Assembly (NCBI GenBank): GCA_036396795.1
Contig: DASWKF010000097.1
Coordinates: forward strand, 62,001 to 126,000
Source of the DNA: JAHEEM01 sp036396795
GTDB taxonomy: Bacteria > Pseudomonadota > Gammaproteobacteria > Steroidobacterales > Rariloculaceae
DNA: 64,000 nucleotides
Direction: 5' to 3'
The position numbers and the translations under genes were made by a program. Below the pieces are notes generated by a model that ran no database searches, was not told the origin of the DNA, and saw only the letters and a list, made by a program, of their open reading frames with translations. This document shows, piece after piece, positions 18,118 through 27,118 of the stretch (position 1 is the stretch's first letter; every line of letters begins with the position of its first letter).

Positions 18118-19953
18118 TTAGCGATAACCGCGTGCCTGAAGCTCGAAGAGGCGAGCATATTGGCCCCCTAGCGCCAGCAGCTCCTCATGGCTGCCCTGCT
18201 CGATGATTTGCCCCTGATCCATGACGACGATCAAGTCGGCCTGCCGTACCGTAGAAAAACGATGTGAGATCAACACGACTATTTTAGCCTGGGTCAGGGA
18301 TTGAAAGTGCGCGAAAATCTCGGCCTCGGTCTCCGAATCCATCGCCGCGGTAGGCTCGTCGAGCACCAGGATCTCCGCGCCGCTGCGCATAAAGGCCCTC
18401 GACAGCGCGATACGCTGCCATTGCCCGCCGGACAGCTCCTGACCGTCATGGAACCACCGTCCGAGCTGGGTGTGATAGCCGTCCGGCAGATCCTCGATGA
18501 AGGCGGCGGCCTGCCCCATTCGAGCCGCTTTGGCCCATCTTTGCGCATTTCTCAGATTGGGCTCGTCGCCGACACCGATATTCTCCCCGACCTCGAGCTG
18601 GTAGCGGTTGAAATCCTGGAAAATCACGCCGATCTTGCGGCGCAGCTGATCGCTGTCCCATTCGACGATGTCGCGCCCGGAGAAGAGAATTCGTCCTTGG
18701 TCGAGGCTATAAAGCCCCGCCAGCAGCTTGATCAGCGTCGTCTTGCCGGAACCGTTGCGGCCGACCACGCCGACGCTCTGGCCGGGCTTGATGGTCAGAT
18801 TGATATCGCGCACGGCGGGATGTTTCGCGCCCGGGTAGGTGAAGCTGAGGTTCTCGAACACGAGGCCTGCCGCCGGATCGGGGCCGGAAGCGGCGCCGCC
18901 GAGCCGGGCCACCGATGGCTGTTCCAGGTACTCGTACAGATTCGATAGATAGAGATTGTCTTCGTACATCCCGCCTATCGCCCCGAGCATCGACGACACG
19001 GACGTCTGGCCCTGTTTGAACACCAGCAGATACATCGTCATATCGCCGAGGCTGATCGCGCCTTGAATCGTCGCCACGGCGATCCATGCGTACGCCCCGT
19101 AGAAAGCCAAGTTGCCGACGAGCCCGAGAGTCAGACCCCAGCCGTCCTGGCGGCGGCTCAACTTGCGCTCGTCCTCGAACAACGCCTTGAAGATCGTCTT
19201 GTAGCGCCTCAGAAGCTCTCTTCCGAGCTGAAACAGCTTGACCTCCTTGGCGTGGTCCTCACGGGCCAAAACCATCTCGAGATAGAGCAGCTTGCGTCGT
19301 TCCGACGAGCGGAACCTGAACATCCGAAACCGTTCGCCGGAGAAATACGTTTCCGCCATGAACGCCGGCAACCCGGCGGCGACGAGCACCAGCACCGCCC
19401 ACCCCGAGAACTGCAACAGCAGAGTCGCGTAACTGGTCAACGAAATGCCGTGCTGGGCGAGGTTGAAGGTCCGCGTCACGAGGCTCAGAGGCCGGCTCGA
19501 TGCCTCTTGCCGCGCGCGGTTGAGCTTGTCGTAGAACTCCGAGTCCTCGAACTGGGCCAGCTCGAGAAGCAGTGCCTTCTCGAGGATCAGGGTATTGACG
19601 CGCTGGCTGAGCAGCACGCGCAACAAGGTCTGGCAATGGCCGATACCTCGTTGAATCGCGGCGAGACCCGCGATCAGGATCGCTTCGACGGCGACGAAGG
19701 TCATGACGCCCGCGTAGTCGGGCTCCAGTCCGGCCTGGTTCGTTGCGATGGCCGCGACGACGGCATCGACGATCAACTTGCCGACGTAGGCAACGCCCGC
19801 GGGCAAGAGCCCCGCCGCCAGCGTCAGCGACGCCAGCCCGATCGTCAGACGCCGGTCGGTCGACCACACGAGCTGCAGGGCTCGCCGGCTATAACGGAAT
19901 ACGCCCAGATAGCTATCCAGCGATACGGATGATTTCTGGGACTCGCGAAGCAT
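18118..19953 (-). CDS. ABC exporter half-transporter (fused membrane and ATPase domains)
   Basis: A 611-residue exporter half-transporter: six predicted membrane helices in about residues 35-330 and a nucleotide-binding domain from about 350. Walker A is GRNGSGKTTL, the signature LSGGQWQRIALSRAF, Walker B ILVLDEPTAAMD and the H-loop LISHRFSTV. The substrate is unknown; such proteins work as homodimers and export peptides, lipids or drugs. It is divergent from the trp operon, with a 207-base gap to the trp leader ORF, and is followed by ppc. Confidence 0.88.
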   Translation of the reverse strand: MLRESQKSSVSLDSYLGVFRYSRRALQLVWSTDRRLTIGLASLTLAAGLLPAGVAYVGKLIVDAVVAAIATNQAGLEPDYAGVMTFVAVEAILIAGLAAIQRGIGHCQTLLRVLLSQRVNTLILEKALLLELAQFEDSEFYDKLNRARQEASSRPLSLVTRTFNLAQHGISLTSYATLLLQFSGWAVLVLVAAGLPAFMAETYFSGERFRMFRFRSSERRKLLYLEMVLAREDHAKEVKLFQLGRELLRRYKTIFKALFEDERKLSRRQDGWGLTLGLVGNLAFYGAYAWIAVATIQGAISLGDMTMYLLVFKQGQTSVSSMLGAIGGMYEDNLYLSNLYEYLEQPSVARLGGAASGPDPAAGLVFENLSFTYPGAKHPAVRDINLTIKPGQSVGVVGRNGSGKTTLIKLLAGLYSLDQGRILFSGRDIVEWDSDQLRRKIGVIFQDFNRYQLEVGENIGVGDEPNLRNAQRWAKAARMGQAAAFIEDLPDGYHTQLGRWFHDGQELSGGQWQRIALSRAFMRSGAEILVLDEPTAAMDSETEAEIFAHFQSLTQAKIVVLISHRFSTVRQADLIVVMDQGQIIEQGSHEELLALGGQYARLFELQARGYR

Positions 19954-20122
19954 CGTTGAACCCTTGCCCTTCTCGGTCGTTGCCGGGCTTGCATTGTGAA
20001 CCGTTTGTGAGGTCGAGCAGTGTCGGCGGGCTGCCGCCTATGCCTTGGTAGCCATGGTATTAGGGCGCTTGTCGAAACCAAATACCCGATGACTCGACGC
20101 GGCCGCAGCGCGCGCCACCGGC

Positions 20123-20152
20123 TTGACCCTCGGGGAAGCTTGAGGCCATACT
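20123..20152 (+). promoter_or_regulatory. Candidate trp operon promoter
   Basis: TTGACC (5 of 6 to the -35 consensus, 20123-20128), an 18-base spacer, and CATACT (4 of 6, 20147-20152). The predicted start of transcription would be near 20159-20161, at the leader peptide ATG itself, making the leader mRNA leaderless. No better sigma-70 pair was seen in 19954-20160; the remainder of that stretch holds nothing else I can support. Tentative. Confidence 0.4.
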
Positions 20153-20160
20153 TCCCGCCC

Positions 20161-20244
20161 ATGAGTCGCTTCGCCCGTACAGTCTCCGAGGCGATCCGCT
20201 GGTGGCGAAAACCCACGGCGGAGAGGGTGTTGCGGGCCTACTAA
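20161..20244 (+). CDS. trpL: trp operon leader peptide with tandem tryptophans
   Basis: A 27-residue ORF (starts MSRFARTVSEA) with two adjacent Trp codons at positions 14-15 (20200-20205) and a TAA stop at 20242-20244, directly before a perfect intrinsic terminator and trpE. This is the expected layout of a ribosome-mediated attenuator: scarce charged tRNA-Trp stalls the ribosome at the WW codons. The ATG at 20161 lacks a close Shine-Dalgarno (a GAGG lies 15 bases upstream), and the frame is open further upstream with an ATG at 20089, so the exact start is uncertain. Confidence 0.78.
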   Translation: MSRFARTVSEAIRWWRKPTAERVLRAY

Positions 20245-20305
20245 ATCCAGCGTCTGGTTCGATCAAGGCAAACCCATCTCCGCGCCGACGGAGATGGGTT
20301 TTTTT
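20221..20305 (+). promoter_or_regulatory. trp attenuator: antiterminator arm and terminator
   Basis: Segment 20221-20228 (GAGAGGGT) can pair with 20272-20280 (ACCCATCTC) through eight base pairs with one bulged A, which would block the terminator. It lies inside the leader coding region, just past the footprint of a ribosome stalled on the tandem Trp codons (20200-20205), and would be covered by a ribosome at the stop codon. A second pairing, CGCTGG (20197-20202) with CCAGCG (20247-20252), may form the pause hairpin. The pairing scheme is inferred by eye. Confidence 0.6.
20271..20305 (+). terminator. Intrinsic terminator of the trp attenuator
   Basis: A perfect 12-bp stem, AACCCATCTCCG (20271-20282) with CGGAGATGGGTT (20289-20300), loop of six bases, followed by seven T (20299-20305). 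It stands 28 bases before the trpE ATG and 26 bases after the leader peptide stop. Confidence 0.93.
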
Positions 20306-20333
20306 ATTTGGAAACTCGCGAGACTGATGAGCA

Positions 20334-21715
20334 ATGCAAGCGCCCTTCGACATTCCGGCCGATCTCGACACGCCGGTATCCGCGTATCTCAAGCTGAAGC
20401 CTTTCGATCCCTGTTTCCTGCTCGAGAGCGTGGAGGGCGGCGAGCGGCTGGGCCGGTACTCGTTTCTCGGGCTGGGAAGGAGCCTCGTGCTCGAGCTGTC
20501 GGCCGACAGCCTGCGCATCGACGGCGAGATTCGGAGAAGGCCCGAGGACGGCGACGCTTGGCTTGCGCTTTTGCGTGGGGTACTTGCGCGTTGCCCCGAT
20601 CTGCTTCCTGCAATCAACGGACTGCCGTTCTCAGGCGGTCTGGTGGGCGCCGCCGGTTACGATCTCGTGCGCTACTTCGAGCGGCTTCCGGCAAATCGGT
20701 CCGAACCCAAGGCGTTGCCTCAAGCAGCGTTCGTCGCACCGCGCGCGCTGCTGATCTTCGACCACCTGACTCGGCGCGCGGCGCTTCTGCACTCCGCCTC
20801 CGAACAGGATCGCCGGGAGCTCAGAGACCAGATCATAAGAGCGCTGCGCGGCGGGATCGGCGAGCGCGCAGCGGGTCGCGGTTTCTCCGACGCCCGGGCG
20901 AGCTTGAGCCAGAATGCGTTCATTGATGCCGTTGAACGCTGCAAACAGCATATTGCGGCAGGGGATATCTATCAGATCGTGCTGTCCGTCCGATTCGGCG
21001 GCACGACCTCGCTCGATCCGTTTCAATGTTATCGCGCCCTGCGGCTTTTGAATCCATCTCCCTATATGTATTTCCTGGACCTCGGCGACGTTCGCGTCGC
21101 TGGCTCGTCGCCCGAGGCGCTGGTGCAGCTGCACGGTCGCGCGGCGTCGCTGCGGCCGATCGCCGGTACACGGCCGCGCGGCAAGAGCGACGAGCAGGAT
21201 CTCGAGCTGGAGCGGGAGCTGCTGGCCGATCCCAAGGAGAACGCCGAGCACGTCATGCTCGTGGATCTGGCGCGCAACGATCTCGGTCGCGTGGCCCGCG
21301 CCGGCTCCGTGCACGTAGATCCCTACAGGAAAATCGAACGCTACAGTCACGTCATGCACATCGTCAGCGGTGTCCAGGGCGTGCTCGAAGACGGCAATGA
21401 CGCCTTCGATCTCTTCGCCGCCGCATTTCCCGCGGGAACGCTGGTCGGCGCGCCGAAGGTACGGGCGATGGAGCTGATCGCGGAGTTGGAGCCGGTGGGG
21501 CGCGGCCTGTACGGCGGCACCGTCGGCTATTTCTCCAAGAACGGCAATATGGATCAGGCGATCACGATCAGAACGATGATTTTCAACGGCGACGAGTACA
21601 GCTTTCAGGCCGGCGCCGGCATCGTCGCCGACAGCGACCCCGAACGCGAGCATCAAGAGGTCATGGCAAAGAGCGACATTCTGCGGCGCGCGCTCGAGAT
21701 CGCGGAGGAAGGCCT

Positions 21716-21719
<4 letters not shown>
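20334..21719 (+). CDS. trpE: Anthranilate synthase component I
   Basis: Makes anthranilate from chorismate with ammonia delivered by TrpG. The 461-residue protein carries the Trp feedback motif LLES at 29-32, the PSPYMYFL segment, PIAGTRPRG, the chorismate-enzyme catalytic stretches DLARNDLGRV, FPAGTLVGAPKVRAMELI and the GAGIVADSDPE motif. It is about 30 residues shorter at the N terminus than Pseudomonas TrpE, but the domain starts cleanly. The Trp-codon leader, the LLES motif and the following trpGDCFBA genes favour TrpE over the related PabB. Its stop overlaps trpG (ATGA). Confidence 0.94.
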
Positions 21720-22303
<584 letters not shown>

Positions 22304-22322
22304 CCCCGATAGGATCACGACC

Positions 22323-23354
22323 ATGGCCTTGGGAAGCAACTGGATCGAGCATGTGCTGGCGGGGCGGGATCTCAGCGAATCGGAAGCCGCCGATGCCCTC
22401 AAGGCAATGGCGGAGGGACGCCTCGAGGCCGCCGTGGCCGGCGGTCTGCTGGTCGCGCTGCGCTCCAAGGGCGAGGCCGCGAGCGAGATACGCGGTTTCG
22501 CGCAAGCAATGCGCGAGCTTGCCCGACGCCCGCAGCTTTCCGCCGACGGGCCCTATGTCGATATCGTCGGCACGGGCGGCGACAGCTCCCACAGCCTGAA
22601 CCTCTCCACGGGATCCGCGCTGCTGGCGGCGGCTTGCGGGCTGGCGGTGGTCAAGCACGGCAATCGCTCGATCACCAGCCGTTGCGGCAGCGCCGACGTG
22701 CTCAGCGCGCTCGGCCTGCCGATCCCGCTGGACGAGCGCCAGGCGGGCCTTTGCCTCGACGAGACCGGTTTCACGTTTCTGTTCGCGCCTCACTATCACC
22801 CGGCGATGAAGAACATCGGCCCCGTGCGCACCGCGCTGGGCGTGCGCACGGTGTTCAACATCCTCGGACCGCTCGCGAATCCGGCGCAGCCGCCCTACCA
22901 CGTCATCGGCGCGTTCAGCGACGCGATGGCCGAGCGGATGGCCGAGGCGCTGGCGGGCATGCAGGGGACGCGGGCGTTCGTGATCCACGGATCGCCGGGC
23001 TGGGACGAGGTCACGCCGGTGGGTCCGTTTCTATGTTTCGATGTCAGGCCGGGGATGGTCGAGCGCAGCGTCCGAGACCCAAAGGACTTCGGCATCGCGC
23101 GCTGCGACCCCGATGAGCTCAAGGGCGGCGACGCCCAAGGCAACGCGGAGAGGCTCCGGCAGGCGCTTCGAGGCGAAGACACGCGCGCGCACCGCGACGC
23201 GTTGATTCTCGGAGCGGCGCTGGCGCTCGAGGTGACGGGCCGGGCGCCCGATTTCGAAGCCGCCGTGCGCGAGGCGCGCACCGCCATCGAGGACGGTCGG
23301 TCGGCGGCGCTTCTCGAGCGCCTCAAGCGCGTCGGCGGGGAGCTCGCCGGATGA
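22323..23354 (+). CDS. trpD: Anthranilate phosphoribosyltransferase
   Basis: Transfers phosphoribose from PRPP to anthranilate. I place the start at the ATG at 22323 (MALGSNWIEHVLAGRDLSE), 19 bases after trpG, giving 343 residues. The PRPP loop GTGGDSSHSLNLST, VKHGNRSITSRCGSADVLSALG, and the FLFAPHYHPAMK and R-T-VFNILGPLANP segments are all present. Stop overlaps trpC by 4 bases. Confidence 0.96.
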   Translation: MALGSNWIEHVLAGRDLSESEAADALKAMAEGRLEAAVAGGLLVALRSKGEAASEIRGFAQAMRELARRPQLSADGPYVDIVGTGGDSSHSLNLSTGSALLAAACGLAVVKHGNRSITSRCGSADVLSALGLPIPLDERQAGLCLDETGFTFLFAPHYHPAMKNIGPVRTALGVRTVFNILGPLANPAQPPYHVIGAFSDAMAERMAEALAGMQGTRAFVIHGSPGWDEVTPVGPFLCFDVRPGMVERSVRDPKDFGIARCDPDELKGGDAQGNAERLRQALRGEDTRAHRDALILGAALALEVTGRAPDFEAAVREARTAIEDGRSAALLERLKRVGGELAG

Positions 23355-24199
23355 TCGAGCCTGGCCTGCTGGAGCGCATGGAGGCCGCGTCGCGCGCCCG
23401 GGTCGAGGCGGCTCGCCGGCGCGAGCCGGAAGGCGCTCTGCTGGCGCGGGCCAGCGTCACCGCAGATCCGCCCGCGCTCAGGCTCTCGAGCTTCGACGTG
23501 ATCGCCGAGCTCAAACAGCGCTCACCGGCCGCAGGGCGCCTGGCGCACGAAGGTTTCGACTTCGAGGGGCAACTGCAACGCTACGCGCGCGCCGGCGCGG
23601 CGGCCGTGTCGGTGCTTACCGAGCCCGAAGAGTTCCAAGGCGCGCTCGAGCACCTGGAGCGCGCGGCCGTGTTGCTGGCACCGCTCGGCGTTCCGGTCAT
23701 GCGCAAGGATTTCCTGACCGCCCCTTACCAGGTGCTCGAGGCGCGCGCGGCCGGGGCGGCCGGCGTGCTCATCATCGTAGCCATGCTCTCGGACCGGGAC
23801 CTCGACGCGCTGCTCGCCTGCGCTCAGGAATGCGGCTTGTTTGCCTTGCTCGAAGCCTTCGACGCCGATGATCTCGAGCGCATCGCCGCGGCCGCGGCGG
23901 TTCGGCCCGCGCTCGAGCACGCGCCGATCCTCGTCGGCGTGAACTCCCGCGACCTGAGAACGCTGGCGGTCGATTTCGGGCGCTTTGCCGCGCTGGCGCC
24001 CCACCTGCCGCGCGGCTTGCCGGCCGTTGCCGAGAGCGGTATCGGACAGATCGAGCAACTGCGCGAAGTGGCCGATCTCGGCTACTCGCTCGCGCTGGTC
24101 GGCTCGACGCTCATGCAAGCGGAAGATCCCGAGGCAACGCTGGCAGGGTTCCTCGCCGCCGGACGAGCGTGCATGCGACGAGGCCGGGCGTGTTCGTGA
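23351..24199 (+). CDS. trpC: Indole-3-glycerol phosphate synthase
   Basis: Closes the indole ring from CdRP. TIM-barrel enzyme of 282 residues with DVIAELKQRSPAAG, SVLTEPEEFQG, the MRKDFL segment with the catalytic Lys, LLEAFD, GVNSRDLRTL and AESGI. It is monofunctional: trpF is a separate downstream gene. The C terminus runs about 10-15 residues beyond usual TrpC because the frame continues 31 bases into trpF. Confidence 0.95.
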   Translation: MIEPGLLERMEAASRARVEAARRREPEGALLARASVTADPPALRLSSFDVIAELKQRSPAAGRLAHEGFDFEGQLQRYARAGAAAVSVLTEPEEFQGALEHLERAAVLLAPLGVPVMRKDFLTAPYQVLEARAAGAAGVLIIVAMLSDRDLDALLACAQECGLFALLEAFDADDLERIAAAAAVRPALEHAPILVGVNSRDLRTLAVDFGRFAALAPHLPRGLPAVAESGIGQIEQLREVADLGYSLALVGSTLMQAEDPEATLAGFLAAGRACMRRGRACS

Positions 24200-24777
24200 A
24201 GATCTGCGGCCTGACGACGGCGAGCGCCGTTCGAGCGGCCGTGGAAGGCGGGGCCGACGCGGTCGGCTTCGTGTTTGCCGACTCTCCCCGCCGCGTTAGC
24301 CCGGAGGCAGCCCACGCCCTGTGCGAGGAGCTTCCACCGGAAATCATTCGCGTCGCGGTGATGCGCCATCCGAGCCAGGCCGAGTGGGCGCGCGTGCGCG
24401 ACTGTTTCCACCCCGACTGGCTGCAAACCGATGCCGACGATTTCGCCGGCCTGTCGCTGGACGCCTGCATGGGTCTGCGCGTCTACCGTGACCCACGGTC
24501 TCAACCCGCGTGCAGCTGGCCCTCGCCGATGCTGTTCGAGGGCGCCGAGAGCGGCAGCGGCAGGACGGCGGATTGGACGGCGGCGGCGGCGATCGCCTCG
24601 CGGACGGATCTGATTCTCGCCGGTGGGCTCGATCCGCAGAACGTCGGCGAGGCAATCGCGGCGGTGGATCCGTGGGGCGTCGACGTCTCCAGTGGCGTCG
24701 AATCCAGCCGCGGTCGCAAAGATCCCGCCCGCATCATCGACTTTATCGCCCGTGCGCGGGCTGCGGAGAAATACTGA
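24169..24777 (+). CDS. trpF: Phosphoribosylanthranilate isomerase
   Basis: Isomerises PRA to CdRP. 202 residues with the catalytic Cys in VKICGLTT, GADAVGFVFADSPRRVS, LILAGGLDPQNV, and the phosphate-binding GVDVSSGVE. The start taken is the GTG at 24169; a GTG at 24190 gives VFVKICGL directly and removes most of the 31-base overlap with trpC. Ends with an overlapping TGATG at trpB. Confidence 0.94.
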   Translation: MHATRPGVFVKICGLTTASAVRAAVEGGADAVGFVFADSPRRVSPEAAHALCEELPPEIIRVAVMRHPSQAEWARVRDCFHPDWLQTDADDFAGLSLDACMGLRVYRDPRSQPACSWPSPMLFEGAESGSGRTADWTAAAAIASRTDLILAGGLDPQNVGEAIAAVDPWGVDVSSGVESSRGRKDPARIIDFIARARAAEKY

Positions 24778-26027
24778 TGGCTGACGAGCTTTCCAACGAC
24801 GCGCAGCGCCTGCTCGAGGCGCTGATCGGCGGTGAGCTGCCCGACCGCGACGGGCGTTTCGGCCCGTTCGGCGGCCGCTATGTGCCCGAAACGCTGATGC
24901 CGGCCGTCACTCGGCTGGCCGAAGGGGTGCGCGACCTGCTGCCGGACGCCGATTTTCAACGACGCCTGAGGGACGAGCTTCGCAGCTGGGTGGGCCGGCC
25001 GACGGCGTTGACGCATGCCGGCAGGCTCTCCGAGCGCTGGGGCGCCGAAATCTGGCTCAAGCGAGAGGATCTCGCGCACACCGGCGCGCACAAGATCAAC
25101 AACGCCATCGGCCAGGCGCTGCTCGCGCAAGCGCTCGGCGCGAGCCGGGTCGTGGCGGAGACGGGCGCCGGCCAGCACGGGGTCGCCTCCGCGGCGGCCT
25201 GCGCCCGGGTCGGCTTGCCTTGCACGGTGTACATGGGCGAGATCGACGTCGCGCGCCAGGCGCCCAACGTCGATCGGATGCGGCGCCTCGGCGCGAAAGT
25301 TGTCCCCGTGAGCTCAGGAGATCGAACGCTTCGGGCCGCGATCGACGAGGCCATGCGTGACTGGGTGTCCGACCCCCTCGGCACTTACTACCTGCTCGGC
25401 TCCGCCGTCGGACCGCACCCGTATCCGTATCTGGTTCGCGAGCTACAGTCGGTGATCGGAAGGGAAGCGCGCCGGCAGATGCTGGAAGCGGCCGGTCTCC
25501 CCGACGGCGTGTTCGCTTGTGTCGGCGGCGGCTCCAATGCCATCGGCTTGTTTTACGGCTTCCTCGCGGACCGTGACGTGAGCCTATTCGGCGTCGAGGC
25601 TGGCGGCCGCGGCGGCGCGCTCGGGGAGCATGCCGCCACGCTCGCCTCCGGCAGACCCGGCGTGCTGCACGGCGCGTATTCGATGCTGCTCTACGACGAC
25701 GACGGCCAGATTCAAGAAACCCATTCCGTGTCCGCAGGGCTCGACTACCCGGGGGTCGGTCCCGAGCATGCGTTGCTGCAGCACATCGGGCGCGTGAGCT
25801 ACGTCACCGCCAGCGACAGCGACGCCTTGTCGGCGCTGGACGAATGCTGCGCCGCCGAAGGCATCCTCCCGGCGCTCGAGACCGCGCATGCGCTTGCCGG
25901 GGCGCGCCGTTGGGCTAAGACGCGACCGCGGAGCCGAATCCTCGTCGGCCTCTCCGGGCGCGGCGACAAGGATATGCCGATCTTGAGCCAATACCCTGTC
26001 GGAAGGCGCGTCGATGCTGCCGCATGA
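24777..26027 (+). CDS. trpB: Tryptophan synthase beta chain
   Basis: PLP enzyme that condenses indole with serine. The ATG at 24777 overlaps the trpF stop and gives 416 residues. Visible: FGPFGGRYVPETLMPA, the PLP lysine in HTGAHKINNAIGQ, ETGAGQHGVASA, VGGGSNAIGLF (phosphate loop) and the C-terminal GRGDKDM. Forms the alpha2-beta2 complex with TrpA, encoded next with a 14-base overlap. An N-terminal extension of about 18 residues before the core is mild. Confidence 0.97.
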   Translation: MADELSNDAQRLLEALIGGELPDRDGRFGPFGGRYVPETLMPAVTRLAEGVRDLLPDADFQRRLRDELRSWVGRPTALTHAGRLSERWGAEIWLKREDLAHTGAHKINNAIGQALLAQALGASRVVAETGAGQHGVASAAACARVGLPCTVYMGEIDVARQAPNVDRMRRLGAKVVPVSSGDRTLRAAIDEAMRDWVSDPLGTYYLLGSAVGPHPYPYLVRELQSVIGREARRQMLEAAGLPDGVFACVGGGSNAIGLFYGFLADRDVSLFGVEAGGRGGALGEHAATLASGRPGVLHGAYSMLLYDDDGQIQETHSVSAGLDYPGVGPEHALLQHIGRVSYVTASDSDALSALDECCAAEGILPALETAHALAGARRWAKTRPRSRILVGLSGRGDKDMPILSQYPVGRRVDAAA

Positions 26028-26793
26028 GAGCCTGCGCCAGACCCTGGCGAACGCGGAGAAACCCGCGCTGATCGCGTTCCTGACGGCGGGATACCCCGTC
26101 CGCGAGCGTTTCCTCGAGACCTTGGCCGAGACCGCCGCCGTCGCCGACGCAGTCGAGATCGGCGTGCCGTTCACCGATCCCCTGGCCGACGGCGTCACGA
26201 TCCAGCGCTCCAGCCGAGCAGCGCTGGCCCAGGGCGTTAGCTTGCGTTGGATACTCGACCAGCTCGCCTCGCGCGATGTCGAGATCAAGGCTCCGATCCT
26301 GCTCATGAGCTACCTGAACCCGCTGCTCGCCTTCGGGCTGCCTGAGCTCGCGGCGCGTGCTCACGAGGCCGGCGTCAGCGGCTTCATCGTCCCCGATCTG
26401 CCGTTCGAGGAAAGCGCTGCCCTCAGAGCGGCGCTCAAGGAGCCCGGACTGGCGCTGGTGCAGCTCGTCACGCCGGCGACCCCGCCTGAAAGGCTGGCCA
26501 TGCTGTGCAAAAGCAGCCAGGGTTTCGTCTACGCCGTGACCCGGACCGGGATCACCGGCGCCGCCAAAGCGCTGCCGCCGGAGCTCGCGGACTACCTCGC
26601 CGCCGTCGGCCGGGCCTCGGACCTGCCGGTGTGCGCGGGTTTCGGCGTCAGGGATCCCCAGCAGGTTCGCCTGATAGGCGAGCATGCGGACGGCGTCATC
26701 GTCGGCTCGGCGCTCATCGAGGCGCTGGAACAGCGTCGAGGCGTCCGTGACTTTCTCAACGAGCTGCGCGGCCGGCAGGCCGCAGGCGCATAG
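26014..26793 (+). CDS. trpA: Tryptophan synthase alpha chain
   Basis: Cleaves indole-3-glycerol phosphate to indole, which is channelled to TrpB. 259 residues; catalytic Glu in DAVEIGVPFTDPLADG with Asp nearby, LMSYLNPLLAFG, GFIVPDLPFEE and the C-terminal GFGVRDPQQV. The last trp structural gene; the next gene starts 10 bases on. Confidence 0.97.
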   Translation: MLPHESLRQTLANAEKPALIAFLTAGYPVRERFLETLAETAAVADAVEIGVPFTDPLADGVTIQRSSRAALAQGVSLRWILDQLASRDVEIKAPILLMSYLNPLLAFGLPELAARAHEAGVSGFIVPDLPFEESAALRAALKEPGLALVQLVTPATPPERLAMLCKSSQGFVYAVTRTGITGAAKALPPELADYLAAVGRASDLPVCAGFGVRDPQQVRLIGEHADGVIVGSALIEALEQRRGVRDFLNELRGRQAAGA

Positions 26794-26803
26794 CTGGGCG
26801 ATC

Positions 26804-27118
26804 GTGAGACGTCTCGCAAGCCACGAGTCGCTCGCCCATCTGGGGCATCTCAAGAACGTGCTGGAGCAATCGGGCATCGCCTGCCTGATCAAGAACGAGC
26901 AACTGTCGGGGGCCTTGGGCGAGATCCCATTTCTCGAATGCCTGCCCGAGCTGTGGGTGCTGCGCGATGCGGACCTGGCCGAGGCGGAGGCGTTGATCGC
27001 GAGCCTGGCGCGGACGCCGCTGGGAGCAGCTTGGACGTGCGCGGCTTGCGGCGAGTCCAACGAGGGTCAGTTTGCGATCTGCTGGAATTGTGGGGCGCCG
27101 GATGAGCAGGACCGCTAG
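26804..27118 (+). CDS. DUF2007 domain protein with C-terminal zinc ribbon
   Basis: Small protein of 104 residues from the GTG at 26804. The first 70 residues fit DUF2007 (LKNVLEQSGIACLIKNEQLSG, ELWVLRDADLAEAEALI), a putative signal-transducing fold. The C terminus carries a four-cysteine ribbon (WTCAACGESNEGQFAICWNC) like the RanBP2-type/zinc-ribbon proteins. It starts 10 bases after trpA and overlaps the next gene by 17 bases, so it is probably the eighth cistron of the trp transcript. No reaction is known. Confidence 0.8.
   Translation: MRRLASHESLAHLGHLKNVLEQSGIACLIKNEQLSGALGEIPFLECLPELWVLRDADLAEAEALIASLARTPLGAAWTCAACGESNEGQFAICWNCGAPDEQDR

Noticed and set aside
23351..24199. A frameshift between trpC and trpF (bifunctional TrpCF)
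   Set aside because: Both proteins have complete domains and separate starts; the 31-base overlap is only an extension of the trpC frame.
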